From assembly GCF_000018145.1 (NCBI RefSeq), contig NC_009956.1, forward strand, positions 1-64,000: a stretch of 64,000 bases of DNA, written 5' to 3'. The position numbers and the translations under genes are program-made. The notes beneath the pieces were generated by a model. That model was not told the origin of the DNA, did no database searches, and saw nothing but the letters and a program-made list of their open reading frames with translations. Each line of letters opens with the position of its first letter. Position 1 is the stretch's first letter. Source of the stretch: Dinoroseobacter shibae DFL 12 = DSM 16493 (GTDB taxonomy: Bacteria; Pseudomonadota; Alphaproteobacteria; Rhodobacterales; Rhodobacteraceae). Positions 30,459 to 39,386 of the stretch are shown in pieces.

Positions 30459-31769
30459 CTAGTCCTTTTTGCGGTTGTCGATGACGCGGACGGCCTTGCC
30501 CTGGCTGCGCGCGACCGAGCCGGGGTCGCCGACGACCACTTCGATGGACACCCCGACCATGTCCCGGACATGCTTGGTCAGGACACGGGCCGCGGCGGTT
30601 CTCGACAGCTCGTCCGCCGCCGCCGGGGTCGCCTCGACGAAGACCCGCATCGCGTCCAGCCGCCCCGAGGTGTAGAGTTCGATCTGGAAATACGGGCCCA
30701 GCCCGCCGGTGGCCATCACCTGTTCCTCGATCTGGGTCGGAAAGACATTGACCCCGCGCAGGATCATCATGTCGTCGGAGCGCCCGGTGATCTTTTCGAT
30801 CCGCCGCATGCTGCGCGCCGTGCCGGGCAGAAGCCGGGTCAGATCGCGCGTGCGGTAGCGGATCATCGGCATCCCCTCCTTGGTCAGGGTGGTGAAGACC
30901 AGCTCGCCCTCCGCACCGTCCTTGAGCACCTCGCCGGTCTGCGGGTCGATGATCTCCGGATAGTAATGGTCTTCCCAGACATGGAGCCCGTCCTTGGTCT
31001 CCACGCATTCATTGGCCACCCCCGGCCCCATGACCTCGCTCAGCCCGTAGATGTCCACCGCGTGCATGTCGAAGGCCTCTTCGACCTCCTGGCGCATGGC
31101 GTTGGTCCAGGGCTCGGCCCCGAACACGCCCACCTGCAACGAGGATTGCCGCGGATCCAGACCCGCCTTGTGGAACCCTTCAAGGATATTGAGCATGTAG
31201 GACGGCGTCACCATGATGGCGGTCGGCCGGAAATCATGGATCAGGCTGACCTGCTTTTCGGTCTGCCCGCCGCCCATGGGAATGACCGTCGCGCCCAGCT
31301 TCTCGATGCCGTAATGGGCGCCCAGACCCCCGGTGAACAGCCCGTAGCCATAGGCATTGTGGATCATGTCGCCCGCCCTGAGGCCGGAGGCCCGCAGACT
31401 GCGCGCCAGGGTGTCGGCCCAGACCTCGATATCGTGGCGGGTATAGACCACCACCGTCGGCTTGCCCGTGGTCCCCGACGAGGCATGCACCCGCACCAGC
31501 CTGTCGCGCGGCACCGCCGACATGCCGAAAGGATAGTGGTCGCGCAGGTCGCTCTTGTGGGTGAAGGGAAACTTCGCGAGATCCTTCAAGTCGCGCAGGT
31601 CGTCGGGATGCACCCCGGCCGCGTCGAACCGGGCGCGATACATCGGCACATTGTCATAGGCATGGCGCAGGGACCATTTCATCCGGTCGAGCTGGAGCGC
31701 CGCAATCTCGTCGCGGCTGGCGATCTCGATCGGGTCCAGCTCCGCCCGGTTCGGGCTCAGGTCTTTCAT
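30459..31769 (-). CDS. paaK: Phenylacetate-CoA ligase
   Basis: AMP-forming ligase of 436 residues that activates phenylacetate to phenylacetyl-CoA. The nucleotide loop is VHASSGTTGKPTVVVYTRHD; further motifs are YGLSEVMGPGVANEC, and RTRDLTRLLPGTARSMRRIEKITGRSDDMMILRGVNVFPTQIEEQ. Full length. Confidence 0.96.
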   Translation of the reverse strand: MKDLSPNRAELDPIEIASRDEIAALQLDRMKWSLRHAYDNVPMYRARFDAAGVHPDDLRDLKDLAKFPFTHKSDLRDHYPFGMSAVPRDRLVRVHASSGTTGKPTVVVYTRHDIEVWADTLARSLRASGLRAGDMIHNAYGYGLFTGGLGAHYGIEKLGATVIPMGGGQTEKQVSLIHDFRPTAIMVTPSYMLNILEGFHKAGLDPRQSSLQVGVFGAEPWTNAMRQEVEEAFDMHAVDIYGLSEVMGPGVANECVETKDGLHVWEDHYYPEIIDPQTGEVLKDGAEGELVFTTLTKEGMPMIRYRTRDLTRLLPGTARSMRRIEKITGRSDDMMILRGVNVFPTQIEEQVMATGGLGPYFQIELYTSGRLDAMRVFVEATPAAADELSRTAAARVLTKHVRDMVGVSIEVVVGDPGSVARSQGKAVRVIDNRKKD

Positions 31770-31791
31770 GTGGGCTCCTCCCTCCCTGGGA

Positions 31792-32217
31792 TCATTCCTC
31801 GAACAGCCGCCCCTTGATCGCGCGGGACAGGCCGCGCATCTCGGCGACGGTCCGGTCGTCCTGATCCGCGACGCGTATGTCGTAGATGCCGCTGCGCCCG
31901 GTCAGCGAAAGCTCCCGCGCCGTGGCCGTCAGGGTGTCGCCCAGTTGGGCGGGGGCGATGTAGGTGATCGCATTGTGCTGGGCGACCGTCGCCTGGTTGC
32001 GGCTGTTGCAGGCAAAGGCGAAGGCGCTGTCGGCCAGGGCAAAGGTGATGCCGCCATGGCAGATCCCGTGCCCGTTGCAATGGTGGGCGGCCACCTCCAG
32101 GGTCAGGGTTGCGGTCCCCACATCGACCGACACGAGCCGCATGCCCAGCCATCTGGAGGCCTGGTCCGAGGACCACATGGCCTCCGCGGCGCGGCGGGCG
32201 CGCTCCTGCGGTGTCAA
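31792..32217 (-). CDS. paaI: Hydroxyphenylacetyl-CoA thioesterase PaaI
   Basis: Hotdog-fold thioesterase of 141 residues. The catalytic segment HCNGHGICHGGITFALADSAFAFACNS has the HGG motif and catalytic Asp. It rescues CoA from dead-end hydroxylated intermediates. First gene of the leftward operon; paaK starts 22 bp downstream. Confidence 0.93.
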   Translation of the reverse strand: MTPQERARRAAEAMWSSDQASRWLGMRLVSVDVGTATLTLEVAAHHCNGHGICHGGITFALADSAFAFACNSRNQATVAQHNAITYIAPAQLGDTLTATARELSLTGRSGIYDIRVADQDDRTVAEMRGLSRAIKGRLFEE

Positions 32218-32375
32218 CGCCCGGCCCCCCGGACCGGAGCCCGGCCGCGCGGGCCAGCGGCGAGTCGCCCCCCGCGGGTCGCGACGATTTCGGTTGCCGT
32301 CTCAATGTCTTGCATCCGCGCGGGATCAGTCATTCCGGGTCACTTTCTGGCCAGCCCGAAATGATCCTTGCATAA

Positions 32376-32396
32376 ACCGACCGGTTGGTCAATTAA
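32376..32396. promoter_or_regulatory. PaaR-type operator between divergent paa operons
   Basis: ACCGACC-GGTT-GGTCAATTAA matches the element at 24979 in all but the spacer and one arm base. It lies between paaI (-) and the crotonase/HADH gene (+), so one site could control both directions. Confidence 0.75.
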
Positions 32397-32429
32397 TGTC
32401 GGGGTACCGAGTCAGCAAGGGAAGCCGCC

Positions 32430-34451
32430 GTGGGGGGCATCGTCGACACGCGCGTGGATACCGACACCGGCCTCGCCTGGGTGACCGTGGACAACCCGCC
32501 GGTCAATGCGACCTCGACCGCGGTGCGCCAGGGCCTGCTCGACGCCGTCACCCGGGTGCAGGGGGCGCGGCTGGCGATCCTGCGTTGCGCGGGCCGCACC
32601 TTCATCGCCGGCGGCGACATGCGCGAGTTCGACGCCCCGCCGCAGCCGCCGGACCTTCCCGACGTGGTCGACGCGATCGAGGCCAGCGCCACGCCCTTCG
32701 TCGCGGTGATGCAGGGCACGGTGCTGGGCGGGGGGCTCGAAATCGCCATGGGCTGCGCCTATCGCATCGCGGCGCCGGGCACACGGTTCGGGCTGCCCGA
32801 GGTGACCGTCGGGCTGATCCCCGGCGCGGGCGGCACCCAGCGCGCGCCACGCCTGTTCGGCTGGGACGCGGCCATCGACATGGCCTGCGCGGGCAAGCTG
32901 CTGAGCGCGCAGGAGGCCCACGCCCGCGGCGCGCTCGACGCCATCGCCGACGACCCGGAGGCCGCCGCGCGCGCCTTGGTGCCCGAGCCCCGGATCCCGG
33001 TCTCCGAACGCCCCGCACCGCCGCCGCCCGACAGCGCCCGGATCGCCGCGCACCGCCGCACCTTGGCCGCGCGCGCCCGCGGGCAAACCGCCCCCCTGCA
33101 GGCGCTCGACGCACTGCTCTGGGCCACGGGGCCCTTCCGCGAAGGCCAGCGGAAGGAACGCGCGCTGCACCTGTCCCTGCGCGCCTCCGATCAAAGCCGC
33201 GCCCTGCGGCATGCGTTCTTCGCCGAACGCACCGTGGCGCGCCCCGCGGTGATCCGGGACAGGACACCGCGCGAGATCGCCCGCATCGCGGTCATGGGCG
33301 GCGGGCTGATGGGGGCGGGCATTGCCGCCGCCTGCCTCGGCGCGGGCTACCGGGTCGACTTGCTGGAACGGGACGCCGCCACCGCCGAGGCGGCCCGCGA
33401 CCGGGTGCGGGGGCTGATCGCCGGGGCGCTGCGCCGTGGCAAGATCGACCAGGCCCGCCATGACGCGCACTGCGCGGCCCTGCGCACCGGGGTCGGTATC
33501 GGGCACGCCGCGGAGGCCGATCTCGCCATCGAAGCGGTGTTCGAAGAGACCGCCACGAAACGGGCGGCCTTCGCCGCGCTGGCGCAGGTCATGGCCCCCG
33601 ACGCGATCCTGGCAACCAACACCTCCTATCTCGATCCGCGCGAGATCTTCGCGGGCATCCCCGCTCCCGATCGCTGTCTCGGGCTGCATTTCTTCGCCCC
33701 GGCCCATGTGATGAAGCTGCTGGAGGTGGTGCGCCTGCCCGAGACCTCCGCCGAGACCCTCGCCACGGCCTTCGCCCTGGCCGGGCGGCTGCGCAAGGTG
33801 GCGGTCCTGTCGGGGATCTGCGACGGGTTCATCGGCAACCGGATGCTCGCGGCCTACCGGCGGGCGGCGGAATACATGCTGGCCGATGGCGCCCTGCCCG
33901 AGCAGATCGACGGGGCCATGCGCGCCTACGGCATGGCCATGGGCCCGTTCGAGGCGCAGGATCTCAGCGGGCTGCACATCGCCGAGGCCAACCGCCGTCG
34001 ACAGGACGCGACGCGCCCGGCGCGCGAACGCTACGTCACCCTGTCGGACCAGCTCTGTGCGCTGGGGCGGACCGGACAGCGCGCCGGCAAAGGCTGGTAT
34101 GCCTATGCCGAGGGCGACCGCCGCCCCCGCGTCGACCCGGCGGTGACCGCCCTGATCACCGACTATTCCGCCGCGCACGGCCTGCCGCGCCGAACCCATG
34201 ACGCGGGCGAGATCCAGGCCCGGCTGCTGGCGGTCCTGGCCAATGAAGGCGCGCGCCTGGTCGAGGAGGGCATCGCCGACAGCGACGCCGCCGTCGACAT
34301 GGTCAAGCTGCACGGCTACGGCTTCCCGCGCTGGCGCGGCGGGCCGCTCTTCGCCGCCCGACAGGCGGGCGATGCCACCATCCGCGCCGCCCTCGATGCG
34401 CTCGACGCCGCAAGCCCCGGCTCCTGGGTCCGGGCGCAGCGCTACCGCTGA
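32430..34451 (+). CDS. Fused enoyl-CoA hydratase/isomerase and 3-hydroxyacyl-CoA dehydrogenase of the paa cluster
   Basis: Bifunctional protein of 673 residues. Residues about 1-185 form a crotonase domain with both catalytic glutamates in place (GGGLEIAMGC and FGLPEVTVGLIPGAGGTQR) and the oxyanion segment FIAGGDMREFD. Residues about 285-460 form the NAD-binding dehydrogenase (RIAVMGGGLMGAGIAAACLGAGYRVDLLERD), then the C-terminal HADH domains with GLHFFAPAHVMKLLEVV and GFIGNRMLAAY. Start GTG 32430. No separate paaF, paaG or paaH is in the window, so this protein probably covers some of these steps. Confidence 0.88.
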   Translation: MGGIVDTRVDTDTGLAWVTVDNPPVNATSTAVRQGLLDAVTRVQGARLAILRCAGRTFIAGGDMREFDAPPQPPDLPDVVDAIEASATPFVAVMQGTVLGGGLEIAMGCAYRIAAPGTRFGLPEVTVGLIPGAGGTQRAPRLFGWDAAIDMACAGKLLSAQEAHARGALDAIADDPEAAARALVPEPRIPVSERPAPPPPDSARIAAHRRTLAARARGQTAPLQALDALLWATGPFREGQRKERALHLSLRASDQSRALRHAFFAERTVARPAVIRDRTPREIARIAVMGGGLMGAGIAAACLGAGYRVDLLERDAATAEAARDRVRGLIAGALRRGKIDQARHDAHCAALRTGVGIGHAAEADLAIEAVFEETATKRAAFAALAQVMAPDAILATNTSYLDPREIFAGIPAPDRCLGLHFFAPAHVMKLLEVVRLPETSAETLATAFALAGRLRKVAVLSGICDGFIGNRMLAAYRRAAEYMLADGALPEQIDGAMRAYGMAMGPFEAQDLSGLHIAEANRRRQDATRPARERYVTLSDQLCALGRTGQRAGKGWYAYAEGDRRPRVDPAVTALITDYSAAHGLPRRTHDAGEIQARLLAVLANEGARLVEEGIADSDAAVDMVKLHGYGFPRWRGGPLFAARQAGDATIRAALDALDAASPGSWVRAQRYR

Positions 34452-34492
34452 CAGCGGCCCCGGGATGCCCGGCCCAAGGAAAAGGAAAGACC

Positions 34493-36529
34493 ATGAGCCT
34501 TCTCGACGTCCAAAGCTTCGCGGCCGGCCACTGGATCGCCCCCGATGCCGATGCCCGGATGATCGCGCATGCGGTGACCGGCGCCCCCCTGGCACGGGCG
34601 GGCAACGGCGCGCTGGACGTGCAGGCCATGCTGGACTACGCCCGCGACACCGGCGGCCCGGCCCTGCGCGCGCTGACCTTCCACGACCGCGCCCGGATGC
34701 TGAAGGCGCTGGCCCTGCACCTGGGCGCACACAAACAGGCGCTCTATGACCTGTCCTTCGCCACCGGCGCCACCCAGGCCGACCACCTGATCGACATCGA
34801 CGGCGGCATCGGCACGGTGTTCGTCTTTGCCTCCAAGGGGCGGCGGGAGATGCCCGATGCCCATGTCTATCTCGACGGCGAGGTCGAACAGCTGTCCCGC
34901 ACCGGCACCTTCCTGGGCCAGCATATCGCAACCCCGCTGCAAGGCGTCGCGGTGCATATCAACGCCTTCAACTTCCCGGTCTGGGGCATGCTGGAGAAGC
35001 TCGCCCCGACCCTGCTGGCCGGGATGCCCGCGATCGTCAAACCGGCCACCGCCAGCTGCTATGTCACCGAAAAGGCGGTGCGGATCATCCTCGACAGCGG
35101 CATCCTGCCCGCCGGCGCGCTGCAGCTTGTCACCGGCGGGCTGGGCGACATGCTCGACCGGCTGACCTGCCAGGACGTGGTCAGCTTCACCGGCTCCGCC
35201 GACACCGCGCTGCGCCTGCGCGCGGCCCCTCACCTGCTGCGCAACGCGGTCCGCTTCGTGGCAGAGCAGGACAGCCTCAACGCCTCGATCCTCGGCCCCG
35301 ACGCGGTGCCCGGCACGCCGGAATTCGATCTCTTCATCCGGGAGGTGGCGCGGGAAATGACCGCCAAGGCGGGCCAGAAATGCACCGCCATCCGCCGCAT
35401 CCTCGCCCCGCAGGCCCAGGTCGACGGGGTGATCGCCGCCCTGGGCGCCCGGCTGGCCAAGACGGTGATCGGCGACCCGCGCGACACCGCCACCACCATG
35501 GGCGCCCTGGTCTCCAACGGCCAGAAACGCGACGTACTGGCGAAGGCCCGCGTCATCGCCACCGAGGCCGAGCGTGTCTTCGGCGACCCGGAGGCGTTCA
35601 CGGTCCACGGCGCCGATGCCCGAACGGGCGCGTTCCTGCCACCGATGCTGTTACACTGCGCCGATCCCGATGCCGCGCAGCGCCTGCACGACACCGAGGC
35701 CTTCGGGCCGGTCTCGACGGTCATGGGCTACCGCGACCTGGATCATGCCGTGGCCCTGGTCAATCGCGGGGCAGGCTCCCTGGTGGCCTCGCTGATCACC
35801 CATGACCCGGAGGTCGCGCGCCAGGTCGCCCTGGGCGCGGGCGCCTTCCACGGGCGGCTCTATATCAACGATCGCGACAGCATGGGCGAGGCCACCGGCC
35901 ACGGCGCCCCCCTGCCCCACATGATCCATGGCGGCCCCGGACGTGCCGGCGGCGGCGAAGAACTGGGCGGCGTGCGCGGGGTGATGCACTACATGCAGCG
36001 CACCGCGATCCAGGGCAGCCCGGACATGCTGACCGCGATCGGGGGCAAATGGGTGCCCGGCGCGACCGAAACCCCGGCCCCGGCCCATCCCTTCACCCGC
36101 GGCTTCGACGCGCTGCGGATCGGCGAGACCCTGCACACCCCGGCGCGACAGGTCACCCTGGCCGATATCGAGCATTTCGCCGCGTTCACCGGCGACACCT
36201 TCTATGCCCATATGGATGACGCGGCGGCGGCGCGAAACCCGTTCTTCCCCGGGCGGGTGGCCCATGGCTACCTGCTGCTGAGCTTTGCCGCCGGGCTGTT
36301 CGTGGATCCCGACGAAGGCCCGGTTCTGGCCAATACCGGCCTCGACAGCCTGCGCTTTCTCAAGCCGGTCGCGCCGGGCGACAGCCTCAAGGCCCGCCTG
36401 ACGGTCAAGCACAAGACCCCGCGCAACGACGCATATGGCGAGGTGCGTTGGCATGTGAGCCTGACCAACCAGGAGGACGACCTGGTGGCGGAGTACGAGT
36501 TGCTCACCATGATCGCCTATGCCGCCTAG
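34493..36529 (+). CDS. paaZ: Oxepin-CoA hydrolase / semialdehyde dehydrogenase PaaZ
   Basis: Bifunctional ring-opening enzyme of 678 residues. The N-terminal aldehyde dehydrogenase domain has [31 protein letters not shown] and the catalytic Cys in [11 protein letters not shown]. The C-terminal MaoC-type hydratase domain begins near residue 540 with [25 protein letters not shown] and [19 protein letters not shown]. Both domains complete. RBS AAGGAAAAGGAAAG. Confidence 0.96.
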   Translation: MSLLDVQSFAAGHWIAPDADARMIAHAVTGAPLARAGNGALDVQAMLDYARDTGGPALRALTFHDRARMLKALALHLGAHKQALYDLSFATGATQADHLIDIDGGIGTVFVFASKGRREMPDAHVYLDGEVEQLSRTGTFLGQHIATPLQGVAVHINAFNFPVWGMLEKLAPTLLAGMPAIVKPATASCYVTEKAVRIILDSGILPAGALQLVTGGLGDMLDRLTCQDVVSFTGSADTALRLRAAPHLLRNAVRFVAEQDSLNASILGPDAVPGTPEFDLFIREVAREMTAKAGQKCTAIRRILAPQAQVDGVIAALGARLAKTVIGDPRDTATTMGALVSNGQKRDVLAKARVIATEAERVFGDPEAFTVHGADARTGAFLPPMLLHCADPDAAQRLHDTEAFGPVSTVMGYRDLDHAVALVNRGAGSLVASLITHDPEVARQVALGAGAFHGRLYINDRDSMGEATGHGAPLPHMIHGGPGRAGGGEELGGVRGVMHYMQRTAIQGSPDMLTAIGGKWVPGATETPAPAHPFTRGFDALRIGETLHTPARQVTLADIEHFAAFTGDTFYAHMDDAAAARNPFFPGRVAHGYLLLSFAAGLFVDPDEGPVLANTGLDSLRFLKPVAPGDSLKARLTVKHKTPRNDAYGEVRWHVSLTNQEDDLVAEYELLTMIAYAA

Positions 36530-36566
36530 GGTTGGAAACAGCGCCCCCACGGTCTAGGAACCGGGT

Positions 36567-37361
36567 ATGCAGAGCCCGCCCTTTCCCGCGATCGTCCAGC
36601 ACCTGACCGGGGACCGGACCCCGCGGGTCTGGTCCTTCCTGATCTCGGTCTTCGGCGATCTGGCCCAGGCCCCGGACGCCCGGATCAGCGCAGCCCTGCT
36701 GCGCCAGATCTCCGCCCAGATCGGCATCAGGCCCGAGGCGATGCGTGTCGCCCTGCACCGGCTGCGCAAGGATGGCTGGATCGACAGCGCCCGCGCGGGC
36801 CGCACCAGTGCCTATTTCCTCACCGACCGCGGCCGGGCGCAAAGTGCGGCCGCCTCGCCGCGGATCTACGGCACCGGCCCCGGGGCCGAGACCGCCTGGC
36901 TGGCCGCCTTCAACCCGGGTCAGCCAGGGGCACACCAGGACGAGGCGGGCGTCTGGCTGTCGGCGACCCTGCTGGTCAGCGCCACCCGGCCGGCGACTGC
37001 CGACGCCTTCGTCACCCCGCTGGGGCCGGGCACCGCCCTGCCCGACTGGATGACCGCCCGGATCTGCGACGCGACCACGGTGCAGATGGCCGCGGACTTC
37101 GCCAGGGCCCTGGCCGGTCTGCGGCCGTTGCTGGACAGCGCGCCGGGTCTCACCACGTTGGAGACCACCGCCCTGCGCGTGCTGCTGGTCCATGGCTGGC
37201 GCCGGATCGTGCTGCGCACCCCGATCCTGCCCGATCACCTGTTTCCCGCAACCTGGCAGGGCCCGGTCTGCCGTGACGGGGTGGCGGACCTGCTCGCCCG
37301 CTACCCCAAGCGCCCCCTGGCCGAGCTGGAAGCCGCCCGCACTGCGCTGCCTTGCGGCTGA
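36567..37361 (+). CDS. paaX: PaaX-family transcriptional regulator
   Basis: Protein of 264 residues. The N-terminal winged helix (PRVWSFLISVFGDLAQAPDARISAALLRQISAQIGIRPEAMRVALHRLRKDGWI) and the central and C-terminal PaaX domains (LRVLLVHGWRRIVLRTPILPDHLFPATWQGP) are intact. PaaX represses paa genes and responds to phenylacetyl-CoA in E. coli. Having both PaaX and a PaaR-type regulator in one cluster is notable. It lies 37 bp after paaZ. Confidence 0.9.
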   Translation: MQSPPFPAIVQHLTGDRTPRVWSFLISVFGDLAQAPDARISAALLRQISAQIGIRPEAMRVALHRLRKDGWIDSARAGRTSAYFLTDRGRAQSAAASPRIYGTGPGAETAWLAAFNPGQPGAHQDEAGVWLSATLLVSATRPATADAFVTPLGPGTALPDWMTARICDATTVQMAADFARALAGLRPLLDSAPGLTTLETTALRVLLVHGWRRIVLRTPILPDHLFPATWQGPVCRDGVADLLARYPKRPLAELEAARTALPCG

Positions 37362-37405
37362 GACCGGCCCACGCCCACGGGCGGCAGAACTTTTCTGGTA
37401 TCATC

Positions 37406-37430
37406 GGAACCAAAGCGATTTGGCGGTGTT
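37406..37430 (+). promoter_or_regulatory. Near-consensus EcfG-type promoter
   Basis: GGAAC at 37406-37410 and TGTT at 37427-37430, spacer 16 bp. The -10 differs from the CGTT consensus by one base. It is 59 bp before the start of the repeat protein. Weaker than the other EcfG sites of the window. Confidence 0.4.
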
Positions 37431-37488
37431 GGTAAGGCAATGGCACGGCGCGACCGTGCTGCATGACCGAACGAAAAGGAGTTTCACC

Positions 37489-37941
37489 ATGAAACGCATT
37501 CTGACCTACACCACCGCCCTGACCCTTCTCGCCGCACCGGCCCTCGCGGACATGAGCGCCGATGCCAAGATGGACCTGGTCCGCAACGCCCAGCAGTTGC
37601 TCAACGAGTATGACATCGCGGCGGATGCCGACAGCCTGAGCACCGCGCAACTGGCCGAGATCCAGGCGCTCGACGTGAGTGACCGCTCCGTGGCCGAACA
37701 GCGGCTGGAACAGATCGTGGGCGCCTCCGCCACCGACACGAACGTCACCGCGGACGTGTCCGTCCCGGATGTCGAGGTCGCAACCCCGGACAGCGAAGTC
37801 GTGCAGAGCATTCTGGATGATTTCGACATCGCGGCGGATGCCGACAACCTGACGGAGGCCCAGAAGGCTGAAATCCTGGCCGTGGACATGAGCGACCGCT
37901 CGCAGGCCGAGATGAAGCTGAAGACCATTGTCTCCGGGTAA
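37489..37941 (+). CDS. Secreted protein with two internal repeats
   Basis: Protein of 150 residues. A signal peptide (RILTYTTALTLLAAPALA) precedes two copies of a segment of about 43 residues. The first includes LLNEYDIAADADSLSTAQLAEI and LDVSDRSVAEQRLEQIV; the second ILDDFDIAADADNLTEAQKAEI and VDMSDRSQAEMKLKTIV. A linker rich in Val, Asp and Thr joins them. The repeats are acidic and helical in pattern. No family is recognised; a possible EcfG-type promoter precedes it, suggesting a stress-induced periplasmic protein. RBS AAAAGGAG; followed by a clear terminator. Confidence 0.8.
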   Translation: MKRILTYTTALTLLAAPALADMSADAKMDLVRNAQQLLNEYDIAADADSLSTAQLAEIQALDVSDRSVAEQRLEQIVGASATDTNVTADVSVPDVEVATPDSEVVQSILDDFDIAADADNLTEAQKAEILAVDMSDRSQAEMKLKTIVSG

Positions 37942-37986
37942 TATCCCACACCGGGCGGCGCCCCGCGCGTCGCTCGACCAGACCAG

Positions 37987-38012
37987 GGGGCGTCCTGCGG
38001 GGCGCCCCTTTT
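37987..38012 (+). terminator. Rho-independent terminator
   Basis: Stem GGGGCG (37987-37992) with CGCCCC (38003-38008), 10-nt loop, followed by TTTT. It ends the transcript of the repeat protein. The remaining gap to 38246 holds no gene; it contains the direct repeats at 38136-38168. Confidence 0.7.
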
Positions 38013-38135
38013 GGCGTGCCCGCGCGCGTCCACGCCCTGCATGATTTCCCGGCAAGTCGGTGCAAAACCGCACAGAGCGGGGAAAGATCCGGCAGAAATA
38101 CGGCACAACTATTGACCTTCGGAGCCAGCAATGCA

Positions 38136-38168
38136 CTTTAAGCGACATGACTGTTCTGTAAGCGACAT
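38136..38168 (+). repeat. Direct repeats CTnTAAGCGACAT spaced 20 bp
   Basis: TAAGCGACAT occurs at 38139-38148 and 38159-38168, each preceded by CT and one variable base. The centre distance is exactly 20 bp, two helical turns. This layout is typical of tandem binding by OmpR/PhoB-type regulators. It lies about 80 bp before gpsA, so it may control the glucosylglycerol operon. Confidence 0.6.
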
Positions 38169-38246
38169 ATACGCGGCACTGCTGCGCGCCCCTGCGCGCC
38201 GGTGCCCTGAGCCGTCCCCGCCCTCTTCCAACCCTTCGAGGTCCCG

Positions 38247-39386
38247 ATGAAGCACGAGCCCGTCTCCGGCGCCCCCCTTCCATTCAACGCCCGCCCCTTC
38301 GCCCGCGTCGCCGTGCTCGGCGCCGGGTCCTGGGGCACGGCCCTGGCCGTGACCTTGGCCCGCGCCGGGGTTGAAACCCGGCTCTGGGGACGGGATCCGG
38401 CCGTTCTGCGCCAGATCAATGCCGGGAACAGCACCCCACACCTGCCGGGCGTGACCCTCCCGGCCAGCCTGCGCGCGGTCAAGGACATGGAAGGCGCGCT
38501 GACGGGCGCCGAGGCCGCGCTGATCGTGGTCCCCTCGCGCAGCGTGCGCAGCGTCGCGCGCCAGGTGGCGGAATACGTCCCCGACGGCCTGCCCATCGCG
38601 GTCTGCGCCAAGGGGATCGAGGCCGAGACGGGCCTGTTGATGACCCAGGTGGCCGAAGAAGAACTGGGCAAATGCCCGATCGGCTGCGTCTCGGGCCCCA
38701 CCTTCGCGGTGGAAACCGCCCTCGGCCACCCGACCGCCGCCACCGTGGCCTTCCCGTTCTCCTATGCCGACCGCCTGCGCCCGCAGGACAGCCCCGCCGC
38801 CCGGCTCGCCGTGTCCCTGACCACCGAGAGCTTCCGCGCCTATGTCTCCGACGACCTGGTGGCGGTGGAGATCGGTGGCGCGGTCAAGAACGTCATCGCC
38901 ATCGCCTGCGGGATGATGACCGGCGCGGGGTTTGCCGAGAACACCCGTGCCGCCCTGATCACCCGCGGCCTCGACGAGATGAAGACGCTGGCCGAGGCCC
39001 TCGGCGGACGCCGCGAAACCGTCACCGGCCTGTCGGGCATCGGCGATCTGTCCCTGACCTGCTCCAGCCCGACCTCGCGCAACATGTCGCTCGGCCAGCA
39101 ACTGGGCCAGGGCCTCGCGCGCGCCGCCTGTTTCGACGGCAAACCCGTGGTGGTGGAGGGCGAGGTCAACGCCCGCTCCGTCACCGATCTCGCCCGCAGC
39201 GTCGGTGTCTCCATGCCGATCTGCGAAACTGTCCGTGCCATTCTCCATGACGGCGCGGATCTCGGGCAGGCCTTCGCCGCGCTCTGGGCCCGCCCGATCG
39301 AGGCCGAGCCGCGCGCCATGGACCTGTCTTTCGATCACCCGGCCACCGATAAGGCCATCGCAACACTTGCCGAAAGGATCTCATGA
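38247..39386 (+). CDS. gpsA: Glycerol-3-phosphate dehydrogenase (NAD(P)+)
   Basis: Enzyme of 379 residues reducing dihydroxyacetone phosphate to sn-glycerol 3-phosphate. NAD motif RVAVLGAGSWGTALAVTLARAG near residue 25; catalytic Lys region AVEIGGAVKNVIAIACGMM; substrate motif GLSGIGDLSLTCSSPTSRN. It is longer than typical GpsA (about 330) through an N-terminal extension and inserted segments. Its stop overlaps the phosphatase start (ATGA, 39383). In this operon it likely supplies glycerol 3-phosphate for glucosylglycerol synthesis rather than for lipids; a second, housekeeping gpsA would be expected on the chromosome. Confidence 0.9.
   Translation: MKHEPVSGAPLPFNARPFARVAVLGAGSWGTALAVTLARAGVETRLWGRDPAVLRQINAGNSTPHLPGVTLPASLRAVKDMEGALTGAEAALIVVPSRSVRSVARQVAEYVPDGLPIAVCAKGIEAETGLLMTQVAEEELGKCPIGCVSGPTFAVETALGHPTAATVAFPFSYADRLRPQDSPAARLAVSLTTESFRAYVSDDLVAVEIGGAVKNVIAIACGMMTGAGFAENTRAALITRGLDEMKTLAEALGGRRETVTGLSGIGDLSLTCSSPTSRNMSLGQQLGQGLARAACFDGKPVVVEGEVNARSVTDLARSVGVSMPICETVRAILHDGADLGQAFAALWARPIEAEPRAMDLSFDHPATDKAIATLAERIS

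Noticed and set aside
30457-31008. N-terminal extension of the PaaR frame
   Set aside because: It is a shadow of paaK; the TetR-type start and a ribosome binding site fit GTG 30456.
38120-38246. EcfG-type promoter before the glucosylglycerol operon
   Set aside because: No GGAAC with a properly spaced CGTT was found there; the visible signal is instead the TAAGCGACAT pair.
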